IMG/VR virus record: IMGVR_UViG_3300020123_000028 | Coordinates: 1 to 39,542 of that record | Length of the DNA: 39,542 nt | From: a virus | Strand: one strand, 5' to 3' | Shown here: positions 21,071 through 29,840 of the stretch, in pieces | How positions within the stretch are numbered: position 1 is the first letter of the stretch | Layout: each line of letters opens with the position of its first letter | Made by a program: the position numbers and the translations under genes | The notes under the pieces: model-generated | Database searches by the model: none | Told to the model about the DNA's origin: nothing | What the model saw: only the letters and a program-made list of their open reading frames with translations

Positions 21071-21874
21071 TTATGAGAACGCCACCCCGATTATGACGGT
21101 AACACTCGTTTCACCTCCTGAATCCGAGCCGGAAAGCGTCATTGTCCCGGTGTAGCTGTGCGTCGTGTTCGTCGGATCAATTACGAGCGTTCCCTCATAT
21201 TCGCTGCCCGAGGCACCATCAGAAAATCCCATCACCGGCCAAACCGGACCCGTCTGCGTTACACCCATTCCTGAGAACGCATAGGTTCCCGTGGCACTTC
21301 CTCCGGTCGTCGGTCCATTGCTCCATACCCAAACGAAATTCTGAATCACATCATAGACGGACACGGATGATGGAGGCTGGATTACTGATGCGGCATCTAG
21401 CTTGCATGGCGTCATCGCTTCTGGCGTATCAAAAGCATAGAGTCCGTATCCGAACCCTGGCGCCGTGTCCAAATACATCAGAGCGGCTATCTCAAGGAAA
21501 ATATCCGTAGTGCTTGTCGATGTCCCGCCTCCGCCATGAATCGTGGTCGTGATCGTAACCTGCGGCACCGGGGAAAACATTTCACCGAACCCATCTCGAC
21601 CGAAGATCGCCTTCCAGCGAAATGGGCAGCAACAATCCTGAATCAAATAAAACTGCCCGATCGATGGGTCCGATGCAGGGTCATAATCGATCCTCGAAAT
21701 GGTCTGAGTGAATGAGCAAGATGGCGCGTAAGTATCAAAGTCCGGGTCGGGTATTCCGCCATGAATCGTCTTTTTCACGAGCCCGCTGATATTGAGCGTC
21801 ACGGTGCACTGCGTCCACGGCATTGCGCTATCTCGCGGACGATGACAATCACCGAGGATATTCTGCCCAGCCAT
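21071..21874 (-). CDS. Tail-tip associated protein, 267 aa
   Basis: A beta-rich protein with a CCCPF motif near residue 80 and a C-terminal Ig-like end (GTLVIDPTNTTHSYTGTMTL). No named family. The ATG at 21874 overlaps the upstream TAA (TAATG), the spacing used by three successive genes here, so they are translationally coupled. Probably a structural component of the tail tip. Confidence 0.5.
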   Translation of the reverse strand: MAGQNILGDCHRPRDSAMPWTQCTVTLNISGLVKKTIHGGIPDPDFDTYAPSCSFTQTISRIDYDPASDPSIGQFYLIQDCCCPFRWKAIFGRDGFGEMFSPVPQVTITTTIHGGGGTSTSTTDIFLEIAALMYLDTAPGFGYGLYAFDTPEAMTPCKLDAASVIQPPSSVSVYDVIQNFVWVWSNGPTTGGSATGTYAFSGMGVTQTGPVWPVMGFSDGASGSEYEGTLVIDPTNTTHSYTGTMTLSGSDSGGETSVTVIIGVAFS

Positions 21875-22449
21875 TACACAAGCCCCCAGAGCGGTTCGAC
21901 GAGTCCGCACAGCTCAAACATCTGGCTGCCACTGATTGCCTGTGCAATCGACATTACACCATCGGTGATCGAGTAAGATCCGACCTCAAAATGATAATCG
22001 CCGGAAGTATCGGCCGGCACTGTCGCAGCAACCCCAATGCTCCGATCCGTGATGTTCCCGCTACTATCCGTAGTCACTTCGAGATAAACGAATCCTGTGC
22101 TACCAACAGTTGAAACTACGAACTGAGGATTATCTCCAGGCGAGAAACCATCTGGCGCCGTTCCATTAATTGTCCCGTATACCACCCTGATTTGACCTGC
22201 TCCCGCTGCGACTAGTTTGAAGGGAAATATTGCATCTGACGCCGTAGGAGCTGATGTCGCAGAAGCGTTCATCATTCTGCCATCGGGACCGTCAAGTGAT
22301 GTCTGACCTGCCCCTGGCAATGGCCTAATGCAGATCGCGAATTGAAGCAGGTTATTGTAAGCATCCCTAGCCCATTTCGGACCTTTCTTCAGCGGATCGG
22401 GTGGCGTCTGCGCATTGATGCCTGTTTTCCCTGTATTGATCGTGCCCAT
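21874..22449 (-). CDS. Tail structural protein, 191 aa
   Basis: The N-terminal part is basic and Pro-rich (INAQTPPDPLKKGPKWARDA), followed by a beta-rich domain (AGQIRVVYGTINGT, GFVYLEVTTDSSGNITDRSI) of the sort found in tail-fibre-associated phage proteins. Coupled to both neighbours by TAATG. No function assigned. Confidence 0.5.
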   Translation of the reverse strand: MGTINTGKTGINAQTPPDPLKKGPKWARDAYNNLLQFAICIRPLPGAGQTSLDGPDGRMMNASATSAPTASDAIFPFKLVAAGAGQIRVVYGTINGTAPDGFSPGDNPQFVVSTVGSTGFVYLEVTTDSSGNITDRSIGVAATVPADTSGDYHFEVGSYSITDGVMSIAQAISGSQMFELCGLVEPLWGLV

Positions 22450-23207
22450 TACGCGTTGCTGGCGAATAGACGGGCCTGCGTCTCGCTGATCTCGAAGTAA
22501 GGCGTCCCTGGAACAGGATCACAGTTGAACGCCATTTGCTGAATCACGATGGCCGGGAACAAGGCTGTGACATAGGCTGCGGGCGCATTCTCCTGCGAAA
22601 ACACAATTCCCAAGTTGTCATCTCGGATCGAGCTTTGCCGAATGATCGGATCAATCCCCGAAAGTTCCGTCTGCGTGCCGGCCGATATGCGCTGATTAGT
22701 CACATACTTCCAGTCCGTCTGATTTGCGTAGTATTGAATTGTCCGAGTTGCGTGGCCGCTAAGCGTGAATGACTGACCTCCGATGATGACGGTTGCCGAG
22801 GTATTGATGTTACAGGAAAGACTCGATGTCTGAAGCGTCTGACTATTGCAGGCGAGAGGTTTCGGAAGCACTCCGCTAAGTAATCCCTTGAAATTCAAAG
22901 TCACTGTCGGATAAACCGGATCATCATCCGTGGTCCATGTCTGTAGTGCGAAGCTCGCCAAACCATTCGTATTTCCGAACCCTGGGAAATTCTGGCCCGT
23001 GCTAATATCGATGTGACCGATGCTCACCATGGGCTGGCCCTGTTGCAAGGAACTCACAAATGCCAATAACCTCGACGCCGCCCCGCGCATCTTGCGAGTA
23101 ATGATATCGATTCCGTATTCGCTCTTGGAATAGACTGGCTGGCAAACGTCGTCAAAGTTCGTCTGCCCGACATAGATTGCATTACGGTATTTGAGCGCAA
23201 TCGCCAT
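22449..23207 (-). CDS. Tail protein after the tape measure (distal-tail-like)
   Basis: A protein of 252 residues. Its position directly after the tape measure gene and its two-domain beta composition (ITRKMRGAASRLLAFVSSLQ, then TVTLNFKGLLSGVLP and a C-terminal segment with paired Cys) fit a distal tail or hub adaptor. I cannot place it in a named family from sequence alone. Coupled by TAATG to both neighbours. Confidence 0.45.
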   Translation of the reverse strand: MAIALKYRNAIYVGQTNFDDVCQPVYSKSEYGIDIITRKMRGAASRLLAFVSSLQQGQPMVSIGHIDISTGQNFPGFGNTNGLASFALQTWTTDDDPVYPTVTLNFKGLLSGVLPKPLACNSQTLQTSSLSCNINTSATVIIGGQSFTLSGHATRTIQYYANQTDWKYVTNQRISAGTQTELSGIDPIIRQSSIRDDNLGIVFSQENAPAAYVTALFPAIVIQQMAFNCDPVPGTPYFEISETQARLFASNA

Positions 23208-25066
23208 TAGCTCTCTCCATTCATTGCTTTCTGCATGTCGGTCATCTTGCCATCGATATCGGAGAGAATTTCATTCGTTTTCTCGACGCCAAGCTTCTGG
23301 CGCAATTGCTCGCGCTGCGCCTCGCGAGCCCGCGCGTGATCTCCGCGGCGGATGGCGTGATATCCTCCTGGCGATAGTGCATCTCGATCTTGTCCAGATG
23401 CAACGGCCTTATCAACGATTGCTGCTATCTCCTCATGTCGCAAAAGACTGGTCTTCCCATAAGCTCCTCGATTGAGTGGATTCGCTCCTGCATTCAGTGT
23501 CGTGGTATGTACTGCCTGCATGAAAGGACCGAGAATGTCACTTAGTCCTCCAGCCAAAGATGGAGTGACGAGACTTCCCGTCTTGAGTCCCCCAAACCCG
23601 GAAAATCTCCATCCATTTTTCATACCATCCTTAATCTCGTCTTGAATCTTAGGCGTACCAGCGAGCACAGCTTTTCCCACAAGTCCCTTCAATTGAGATC
23701 CGACTTGCTTAAAAATAGTGATGGCGTCTTTAAATTCTCCAACGCCTTTGTCGAAGAGAGAAAGCTGAGTGCTTGGGTTAAACCCAAAACCGGAATGGCC
23801 AACTCCGAATCCTCCTTTTCCACCAGCTCCCGCGCCAAATCCGAACGCTCTCGGACCGGCATTGATGCCCGAGAACGGAACCACATAGGGCGATGGAATC
23901 GGTTGATTGATCAGGGCGCGCCGCTCATCCGAAGTCATATCCTGCTTCTGCACACCGGTTATCTTATCAATGATCGCGTCGGGCGAGAATCCAAGAAACT
24001 TATCCATCTTCTCGCCGAATCCGGAGAATGCCGTCAGCATCTTTTTCACGGCCTCAAGAAATCCATCCGTCATCTGACTCCAAATTCCAGTCCAGAAGCT
24101 TTTCGAGAAGATAGCAGCAATGGCATTAGCGATACCTCCCAAGGCCATCTTCCACAGCGATAGCCAAACCAATCCCTCGGCCTTGAAAAATTGAAGGAGG
24201 ATCTTTCCAAGCTCAGGCAATGAGGTGCGCCATGTCGTAATGAATCCTTTCACCGCAGCATAGGCCGTGGCCATTCCCTGCCCGATCGTTTGCCCGATGT
24301 GTAGGAAGTTGATCTTGGGAATCATTCCCAGGATGTCTTTCAGTGCCGGGGCAATCTTGTCCGCTATACCCAGGTATACGGCGCGAAAGCTTGTCCCCAA
24401 GCGGCGAAATCCGTGCACGATGTCAAAGAAGAGATTGGCGTTGCGCTGCATCACCTCAGCCTTCTCGCTCAGATCCCCGAAATCAGTATTTGCGATCTCT
24501 CGGAAAACGGGAATCAACTGTGTCCCCGCCTTACCAAAAAACATCATCGCCATCCCAGCGCGCTCGGTCGGATTCTTGATGGCCAGGATTCGGTCGCCAA
24601 TAGCCTGGAATTGCTTCCCTGGGTCCATCTTGATGAGATCATTGAACTTGAGATGCAAGGTCGCTATGGCCGCATGAGCCTGCGCGCTGCCCTTATCTGC
24701 GGCGAATAGCATCCGCTGCATGCGCGCCAGTGAAGCCACGACTAATTCGGAGTCCACATCCGCATCTTTGAAAGCCTTCCCGAGCGTCATGAATGTGCCA
24801 ACTGTCACACCCGTTTGCTCGGATAGCTTCTTCATCTCCGAGCCTGCACGAATGGCCCCGGCGATGCCGCCCGCAAAGCTCTTGAATACGAACAGTCCGG
24901 CAAGCGCACTTCCGATCATCCCAAGCGGCGAGGTGATGAATGATTTAAGCGTTCCTCCGACCGTGGAAGCGAATGACTTAGCCATTCCTGTTGCGTTCTT
25001 GAGCCCCGCTTTGAAAAGCGAGTTATCAAGAGTAATCTTTCCGCGAAGTTCGGCTTTGGTCGCCAT
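23207..25066 (-). CDS. Tape measure protein
   Basis: The protein has 619 residues. The N-terminal half contains the conserved TMP pattern for tails of this class (SEMKKLSEQTGVTVGTFMTL, VVASLARMQRML, then AGMAMMFFGKAGTQLIPVFR). Two to three hydrophobic stretches follow around residues 250-345 (LVWLSLWKMALGGIANAIAA), then a Gly-rich region. The C-terminus is a charged helical part (AREAQREQLRQKLGVEKTNE). By the usual 1.5 Angstrom per residue rule the tail would be roughly 90 nm. The start has the CACACC-ATG context, eight bases after the TAG of the upstream gene. Confidence 0.85.
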   Translation of the reverse strand: MATKAELRGKITLDNSLFKAGLKNATGMAKSFASTVGGTLKSFITSPLGMIGSALAGLFVFKSFAGGIAGAIRAGSEMKKLSEQTGVTVGTFMTLGKAFKDADVDSELVVASLARMQRMLFAADKGSAQAHAAIATLHLKFNDLIKMDPGKQFQAIGDRILAIKNPTERAGMAMMFFGKAGTQLIPVFREIANTDFGDLSEKAEVMQRNANLFFDIVHGFRRLGTSFRAVYLGIADKIAPALKDILGMIPKINFLHIGQTIGQGMATAYAAVKGFITTWRTSLPELGKILLQFFKAEGLVWLSLWKMALGGIANAIAAIFSKSFWTGIWSQMTDGFLEAVKKMLTAFSGFGEKMDKFLGFSPDAIIDKITGVQKQDMTSDERRALINQPIPSPYVVPFSGINAGPRAFGFGAGAGGKGGFGVGHSGFGFNPSTQLSLFDKGVGEFKDAITIFKQVGSQLKGLVGKAVLAGTPKIQDEIKDGMKNGWRFSGFGGLKTGSLVTPSLAGGLSDILGPFMQAVHTTTLNAGANPLNRGAYGKTSLLRHEEIAAIVDKAVASGQDRDALSPGGYHAIRRGDHARAREAQREQLRQKLGVEKTNEILSDIDGKMTDMQKAMNGES

Positions 25067-25073
25067 GGTGTGA

Positions 25074-25652
25074 CTATGCCGACACCTTTTTCATTGTCGA
25101 GGCTAGCTTGCGCAGTCCGTACTCGATCATATCTCGGGTGACATCGTTCAGCGCGTCCTGAAGCGGCTTTTGCCCGATCAACTCCGCAGCCGGCGCCGTA
25201 TTAATGAATTCAGCCACGAGCGATGATGTCCGCGCTTTGGTTCCTGATCCGAATCGAGCGAATGACTTATCGAATCCGCCCTGGATCTTCACGCCGCGGC
25301 CTCCGAACGCCACGGCTGCGTTATTCCATCCTGGCCCGGCTGTGTATCCACGGGCTTGTTTTCGCTGGTTGAGTATCTTTTTTACACGCTCGCCGATCTG
25401 TTGCTTGTTGAGTCCCAGATGTTTTTCGGCGTTTTCCTTGATGACCATGCGAAGGATAATTTCGGCCTCTTTTTGGATATCCGCTATGTTGGCCCTCGGC
25501 GTGCGCTGTATGGCCCCCTTGACCCCTTTCCCGCCGATTATGGTGTGCAATCCGGCATTGTTGAGGATGTCCACGGAATCTTTCCCGGTGGCGTCGGCCA
25601 CGAAGTCCAATGCCTTCTCGAATTCGCGCAGATCGAATTGGAAATCACTCAT
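25074..25652 (-). CDS. Tail-associated protein between chaperones and tape measure
   Basis: A protein of 192 residues. The N-terminal ~60 are helical (FDLREFEKALDFVADATGKD). A central Lys/Gln-rich helical region follows (KILNQRKQARGYTAGPGW) and then an alpha/beta C-terminus. No family identified; a minor tail or tail-completion protein is likely by location. ATG 25652 is used with an upstream GGGAAAAG. It ends in TAG, followed immediately by the tape measure. Confidence 0.5.
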   Translation of the reverse strand: MSDFQFDLREFEKALDFVADATGKDSVDILNNAGLHTIIGGKGVKGAIQRTPRANIADIQKEAEIILRMVIKENAEKHLGLNKQQIGERVKKILNQRKQARGYTAGPGWNNAAVAFGGRGVKIQGGFDKSFARFGSGTKARTSSLVAEFINTAPAAELIGQKPLQDALNDVTRDMIEYGLRKLASTMKKVSA

Positions 25653-25791
25653 ACTTTTCCCATGAAATCTTGATAGGGAAACACGGCAATAAGCAGATGT
25701 AAATCTGCCGCTCCCAAGGCATCCTTTTCTCAACATTCCAATAGACTCCCACCCATATATCCCGTGGTTCGAAGTAGCATTGGATTCTCAT
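25645..25791 (-). CDS. Small tail-region protein, 48 aa
   Basis: ATG 25791 overlaps the stop of the 59-aa gene upstream and the product ends in a TGA just inside the next gene. Aromatic- and basic-rich (RDIWVGVYWNVEKRMPWERQ, YICLLPCFPIKISWE). No family recognised, but the strict coupling on both sides supports expression. Confidence 0.5.
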   Translation of the reverse strand: MRIQCYFEPRDIWVGVYWNVEKRMPWERQIYICLLPCFPIKISWEKYE

Positions 25792-25967
25792 AAAATCATC
25801 GCGTTAACCGATGGCATCAGCGGGACAACATCGATGCCTTTCTTGAGGTAGAACTGATTCACATACTGATAGGCCCGCCAGAGTGGCAGTCGGTTCAAAA
25901 TGTATGTCTCACCACCTCGAAAGGAAAAGATTCCCCCGCTGCCTTCCTGGACCATGGTCACTAACAT
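25788..25967 (-). CDS. Small tail-region protein, 59 aa
   Basis: The sequence starts MLVTMVQEGSGGIFSFRGGE and continues with RLPLWRAYQYVNQFYLKKGI, a well-formed small alpha/beta unit. Its stop overlaps the next ATG. It may be a small chaperone-associated or tail accessory protein. A second ATG 12 bases later is possible. Confidence 0.55.
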   Translation of the reverse strand: MLVTMVQEGSGGIFSFRGGETYILNRLPLWRAYQYVNQFYLKKGIDVVPLMPSVNAMIL

Positions 25968-25984
25968 AGCGTCCTCAGACGGCC

Positions 25985-26440
25985 TTAGAGTTTTGGGGTG
26001 CTATCCCCGCCTTCCTCGTTTTTGACCTCGGGCTTACCCTGAGCGCCTGCAATAGCCGCCATGATGGAGAAGAAGGCCGTGGTGGCATCCTCGAACGATT
26101 TCCCGCCCATTGTGATGCCCTGCTCTTCCGCGAATGCATCGATCCTGGCCTCGTAATCATCGGGCTTTCGCCGGGCGCGCATCACCTCGCGGTCCGGCTG
26201 CGTGCATACCCACATTACGATCGCGGCATCGCGCAGAAGCCCGTTGTACATCTGGATTCTCTCTGGCTCGTCTGCCGCTCGGTCGGTATTCGGGTTATCT
26301 ATCCAGAATAGATCCTGCTCAGTGATACGACCATATTTGAGCCCCAGCTCTTGCGCCGCCGTCTGACGAAGGAATGAAAACGGTTGCAGCGGTTTTCCGA
26401 GGAATGTCGGTTCGGTTCGAAATGATTCTTCAGGGGTCAT
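25985..26440 (-). CDS. Tail assembly chaperone-like protein, 151 aa
   Basis: It contains GKPLQPFSFLRQTAAQELGL and a helical second half (DDYEARIDAFAEEQGITMGG, ending in an acidic tail). Genes between the tail tube and tape measure usually encode the G/GT-type chaperones, often linked by frameshifting. Here the two candidates are separate and overlap by ATGA (26437-26440). No slippery heptamer is evident at the junction. The assignment is positional. Confidence 0.5.
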   Translation of the reverse strand: MTPEESFRTEPTFLGKPLQPFSFLRQTAAQELGLKYGRITEQDLFWIDNPNTDRAADEPERIQMYNGLLRDAAIVMWVCTQPDREVMRARRKPDDYEARIDAFAEEQGITMGGKSFEDATTAFFSIMAAIAGAQGKPEVKNEEGGDSTPKL

Positions 26441-26988
26441 AATCCAAGGCGTTTCCAAACTTCAGGCGAGGCATCGACGGAGATCACCTTGTATCTACCG
26501 ATCATCTCATAGCCTCCGTTATTCGTGCTGGCTTTACTGACATCGGAGAACATCAGAAGAGGGGATTCTAGCATCCACATCCGTACGATGTGCTTCCGGT
26601 TTTTGGCGTACTGACAAAGAATAGCTGCCGCGGCTTCCGGATCGATCTCAAGCTTGGCGAGATCATGTGACCCAGTCCGAACCTCGTCATCCTGATGGAT
26701 AATAGTTTGCTCGATCTTGCCCCAGGCTTCGCAGAGCTGTTTCTGTAATGGAGTCGCCTGGAAGTTATACACGACCATGCCGTGCTTCTCATCCTTCACG
26801 GCCTGTCTCGCGGCCTCCTTCATTGTCATCCCACGATAACCATGCTCGCGGAGCTTATCGGCGGTATAGATGTTCACAACGCGCCTCTCGTTACCCTTAT
26901 TGTCCACGATCCACGGAACGCCCAGCGTGTGCAGCATCGTCGCGATTGCGCTGTTCTGGGTTTGGTATTCCTCGGCTGGCCTGCTCAT
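26437..26988 (-). CDS. Tail-region protein, 183 aa (possible chaperone partner)
   Basis: A mixed alpha/beta protein with a central basic helical part (GMTMKEAARQAVKDEKHGMV, LQKQLCEAWGKIEQ) and a Met-rich segment (HIVRMWMLESPLLMF). No family identified. The start has the GAACCA-ATG context, and the palindrome at 27030-27046 lies 42 bp upstream, in the gap after the tube-like gene. Confidence 0.45.
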   Translation of the reverse strand: MSRPAEEYQTQNSAIATMLHTLGVPWIVDNKGNERRVVNIYTADKLREHGYRGMTMKEAARQAVKDEKHGMVVYNFQATPLQKQLCEAWGKIEQTIIHQDDEVRTGSHDLAKLEIDPEAAAAILCQYAKNRKHIVRMWMLESPLLMFSDVSKASTNNGGYEMIGRYKVISVDASPEVWKRLGL

Positions 26989-27029
26989 TGGTTCTTTGTT
27001 TCGGTTTTAGGGTTGCCGATCCCGTTAGT

Positions 27030-27046
27030 TAATATCCCGGATATTA
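27030..27046. promoter_or_regulatory. Perfect 8-1-8 palindrome TAATATCC-C-GGATATTA
   Basis: It spans the stop codon of the tail-tube-like gene and the 55-bp gap that follows. It is the longest member of the TATCC-N-GGATA palindrome group in this genome. It may be a regulator site or an mRNA hairpin limiting readthrough; there is no T-run. Confidence 0.45.
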
Positions 27047-27424
27047 TGGAACTCCGGCGTAGGATTTCCATTCCCCAGTCATGTCAAGCCAGCCTTCGCG
27101 GGCCTCGGTGACTTCACCATTCATCAAATAAAGCCCGGTGGATGGAGCGCCGAAATAGGCGCGCGAGTTAGCCGTGGTCAACGAAGTGCCAAGCACCGAC
27201 GCCATCACACCAGTAAGGCCAGTATTGACCTCTCCGGAGATTGTCACGGTGGCCATCATTGGGCCTTGTGCAAATCCGCGGCAGGTATTGACGCGGTCCT
27301 TCAACTCCTCGGTAAACTCCGGCTCAACCTTCGTCTTGAATTCTTTGATGTTGATGCCGGTCTCATCGTTGCGGATGCCGCGAACGAATCCGGTTGTGTT
27401 GACGAGGACTAGTACGCCAGCCAT
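27044..27424 (-). CDS. Tail tube-like protein
   Basis: A 126-residue protein with alternating strands typical of tail-tube folds (MAGVLVLVNTTGFVRGIRND, MMATVTISGEVNTGLTGVM, TGLYLMNGEVTEAREGWLDM). Length and location upstream of the chaperones and tape measure agree with a major tail protein. The family is not confirmed. Confidence 0.55.
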   Translation of the reverse strand: MAGVLVLVNTTGFVRGIRNDETGINIKEFKTKVEPEFTEELKDRVNTCRGFAQGPMMATVTISGEVNTGLTGVMASVLGTSLTTANSRAYFGAPSTGLYLMNGEVTEAREGWLDMTGEWKSYAGVP

Positions 27425-27427
27425 AAA

Positions 27428-27796
27428 TTAGGAATTGCAGAAGAGGTACTGAATGGTGACGCTCGCCGTATCAGCCTTGAGATGGATCGCTGTGGTCTGC
27501 GGACAGAGCACGATGAAGTCACCGGGCAGGATTTTCTGCGGAAACTTATCGTAAGTGCTGGCCGCGTCCACCTGCACGAAATTGGTTGCGTCGAGATTCT
27601 TGATGGCCAACTTCCCGGCGCCAGTAATGGCCCCGATGTCCAGAGTTCCGTCACTGGTCGTGATAGTCTGAGTCCCCAGCGTCTGAAACACTCCACTCGG
27701 CGCATTCGTGAACGATCCCTGGATCGAGGTTGACACAGCTCCTGTTCCGGTCGGCGTAACCGTGAATGTGAAAGTGGAAACTGCGGAATTAGCCAT
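27428..27796 (-). CDS. Small structural protein, 122 aa (head or tail)
   Basis: A beta-rich Ser/Thr/Ala sequence: VSTFTFTVTPTGTGAVSTSI, LDIGAITGAGKLAIKNLDAT and ILPGDFIVLCPQTTAIHLKA. It resembles small phage decoration or tail proteins with a beta-barrel, without a specific match. A candidate promoter lies directly upstream. Confidence 0.5.
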   Translation of the reverse strand: MANSAVSTFTFTVTPTGTGAVSTSIQGSFTNAPSGVFQTLGTQTITTSDGTLDIGAITGAGKLAIKNLDATNFVQVDAASTYDKFPQKILPGDFIVLCPQTTAIHLKADTASVTIQYLFCNS

Positions 27797-27804
27797 ATGT
27801 CGGG

Positions 27805-27832
27805 ATAATGCTACTTAGCTACGGGTTGTCAA
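27805..27832 (-). promoter_or_regulatory. Candidate sigma70-like promoter
   Basis: TTGACA (27827-27832) and CATTAT (27805-27810, four of six matches) are separated by 16 bases on the minus strand. The -10 ends only nine bases before the ATG at 27796, so the transcript would be leaderless or nearly so. The -35 overlaps the previous stop codon. Suggestive only. Confidence 0.3.
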
Positions 27833-28242
27833 GCAAGCTTCGCTACCACTGGTACTTTGAATTGCCGTTCACGATCGTTCTTTTCGTTTCGTCTATCTCC
27901 GACTGACTCGGGAGATATGCTCAGATGCGAGAACGCTGCGAGTTGCGCAGTGAACTGACTTCCGGTTGCTTCGAATATGTCTAGCATCCCCTGAGCGGCG
28001 TTGTCCCCGAAGAAATCAGGCTGGCCCTCGACTGCTTTCCCGCGCGCTTCCATCGTCACCTCGACCTCAAATGGCTTGCACCCCTCAAGGATCTGTCGCC
28101 CTTGGATGGCGCGCACTGTCACGATATTCAATGCTCCTGGCACATTGTCATCGAAATGCTGGAATGCGAACCCCGGCAATGATGCCTGAAGGATCGCGAT
28201 AAATAGCGTCTCCACCTTGTACTCGAGAGAGGATTGACTCAT
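27829..28242 (-). CDS. Tail completion/terminator-like protein, 137 aa
   Basis: The sequence has an N-terminal helix (YKVETLFIAILQASLPGFAF), a central strand pair (VTVRAIQGRQILEGCKPFEV) and a helix near residue 90 (NAAQGMLDIFEATGSQFT). The order helix-strand-helix and location after the neck gene fit a tail terminator. Not confirmed as a family. Coupled upstream by ATGA. Confidence 0.45.
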   Translation of the reverse strand: MSQSSLEYKVETLFIAILQASLPGFAFQHFDDNVPGALNIVTVRAIQGRQILEGCKPFEVEVTMEARGKAVEGQPDFFGDNAAQGMLDIFEATGSQFTAQLAAFSHLSISPESVGDRRNEKNDRERQFKVPVVAKLA

Positions 28243-28580
28243 GCGGAAGGATCTCCTGCGACAATCTCTGTATACCCGTCATTCTCGTTTGTGGAAAGCA
28301 CCTGAAGCGAAACAAGCTCACCCTGCGCATCAGTGTAACCGCATGGAGTATATTTTGGCGGGACAGGAACCGTAGTTCGCACCATGGCCTTGAATCCGCC
28401 GTGCTCACCGATGCCGCCCGCAATGGTCGTTTCGTCCGTGGTCAAAATGTTAATTACCGCATCATATACTCCACCTCGATATGACTGGAAGTCCCCGATG
28501 GTGAGTCTCTCTTGCACCTGGCCGTTTGATTCCTTGTCGGCTGCCAGTAAATCCTCAAATGCTTGCTCGAAATCGGTCAT
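28239..28580 (-). CDS. Neck/head-tail connector-like protein, 113 aa
   Basis: A small beta-rich protein (LTIGDFQSYRGGVYDAVINI, FKAMVRTTVPVPPKYTPC) after an acidic N-terminal helix. Proteins of this size and position often form head-tail joining rings. No family-level match. Its ATG overlaps the stop of the glycosyltransferase-methyltransferase gene. Confidence 0.4.
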   Translation of the reverse strand: MTDFEQAFEDLLAADKESNGQVQERLTIGDFQSYRGGVYDAVINILTTDETTIAGGIGEHGGFKAMVRTTVPVPPKYTPCGYTDAQGELVSLQVLSTNENDGYTEIVAGDPSA

Positions 28581-29818
28581 GGCTTGATGGCTAGCCAGCA
28601 GTTTCCGATGATCATCACTTCACCTTGGAATGATTCGTTCACGGCCCGGTAAACGGATTCTCGGTTGATGTCATGGCCTGCGATGATGCCTCCTTGCTTT
28701 ACGCTTTGAGACCATTGCCGGATGTCATTTTTCACAGCTTCATATTCGTGATCGGCGTCGAGGAATACAGCGTCCAGGGATTCATATGGCACTCTTGATG
28801 CGGCATCCAAACTATCACGCTGCATTATGAATAACTGGCCATTGATCTCTGCCTTTCCCGCATTTTCCTCAAACTTTTCGCGCACATCTCCACCGAATTC
28901 CCTAACTGTCAATGCATGAATCTCACCTTCGCTAGCCGTACCCCTAAAGGTGTCTACAGCGATGATAGAAGGTGATTTTCCAATGGCCCTACATTGCGCG
29001 TGAAAACAGATCAGACTGCGACCCATCCAAACGCCGACTTCCGCCACTCTGGCATTGGCCGGAATATGTTCCGCTATGTACTGATAGCACTTCGCATCCT
29101 CCTCGGTGAACCATCCGGGGATCTGTTTCCAAAATGGCCTTTCATCGCGCACCTGATCGGCTTTGAATCGATACATCTTCATTCCCTCGTGACCAAGCAC
29201 GATGCGGTCATCAACGAGGATCTTATATCCGAGCGATCGGGCGCGGTCGCAGAAATACCAATCCTCACTCAGCCATTCCCGGAGCGGAAATCCTGCCTCA
29301 TCTTTCTCCTGGGTATGAATCGGGATAACACCTGACGGGAAAAACTCCCACTGTACTTCCCCGTGATTGTGATAACGCAAGGCCGGTCCGCCGTTCTCCT
29401 CTTTCATCGCCTCCAGCACTTCGCGCCGTACTCGCATGAATCCCCGCGCGGCCCTGGCGACCTCGATAAGCCCGTTCGGGTGTCTCGTGACTTCCTTGAA
29501 TGTAGAGAGGCATGGCTCCGTGTCCTCGTTCTTTTTCGGGTACACTCCATAGACCAGTGGGACGTCATGCGACATGATCCGCTTGATGTGCTCGGCGGTA
29601 AATTCGATGTCGGTATCGATGTTGAGCCAGTCCGTGCAATCGGTCTTGAGAAATCGGCTGGCGATCACGTTCATGCACCTGCCGGCGTGACTGTCATTGA
29701 TACCGTCTTGATGGATATGCCATCCATTGAATCCCGGCAGTAAACACATGGCCCAGGTTAGCTTTCCATCACCCATTCCATTCCCGGCAACCGGGAGATA
29801 TATTTTCTGTTCGTTCAT
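28577..29818 (-). CDS. Glycosyltransferase-methyltransferase fusion
   Basis: This protein has 413 residues. Residues 1-~225 look like a GT-A glycosyltransferase: WLNIDTDIEFT with the metal-binding DTD (68-70), LVYGVYPKKN, and SEDWYFCDRARSLGYKI (184-200), the usual acceptor-side motif of GT2-type enzymes. Residues ~245-413 are a class I SAM methyltransferase of the family-24 type: VAEVGVWMGRSL (motif I, E260-S268), IIAVDTFRG, DAVFLDADHEYEAV and GGIIAGHD. Both could act in series on one sugar or glycan. The gene lies between a terminator and the neck genes, so the likely target is a virion protein, with DNA or host-surface glycans as alternatives. Start context GAAACCA-ATG. Confidence 0.75.
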   Translation of the reverse strand: MNEQKIYLPVAGNGMGDGKLTWAMCLLPGFNGWHIHQDGINDSHAGRCMNVIASRFLKTDCTDWLNIDTDIEFTAEHIKRIMSHDVPLVYGVYPKKNEDTEPCLSTFKEVTRHPNGLIEVARAARGFMRVRREVLEAMKEENGGPALRYHNHGEVQWEFFPSGVIPIHTQEKDEAGFPLREWLSEDWYFCDRARSLGYKILVDDRIVLGHEGMKMYRFKADQVRDERPFWKQIPGWFTEEDAKCYQYIAEHIPANARVAEVGVWMGRSLICFHAQCRAIGKSPSIIAVDTFRGTASEGEIHALTVREFGGDVREKFEENAGKAEINGQLFIMQRDSLDAASRVPYESLDAVFLDADHEYEAVKNDIRQWSQSVKQGGIIAGHDINRESVYRAVNESFQGEVMIIGNCWLAIKP

Positions 29819-29840
29819 TGGTTTCTTTGGTCTGGATCAA

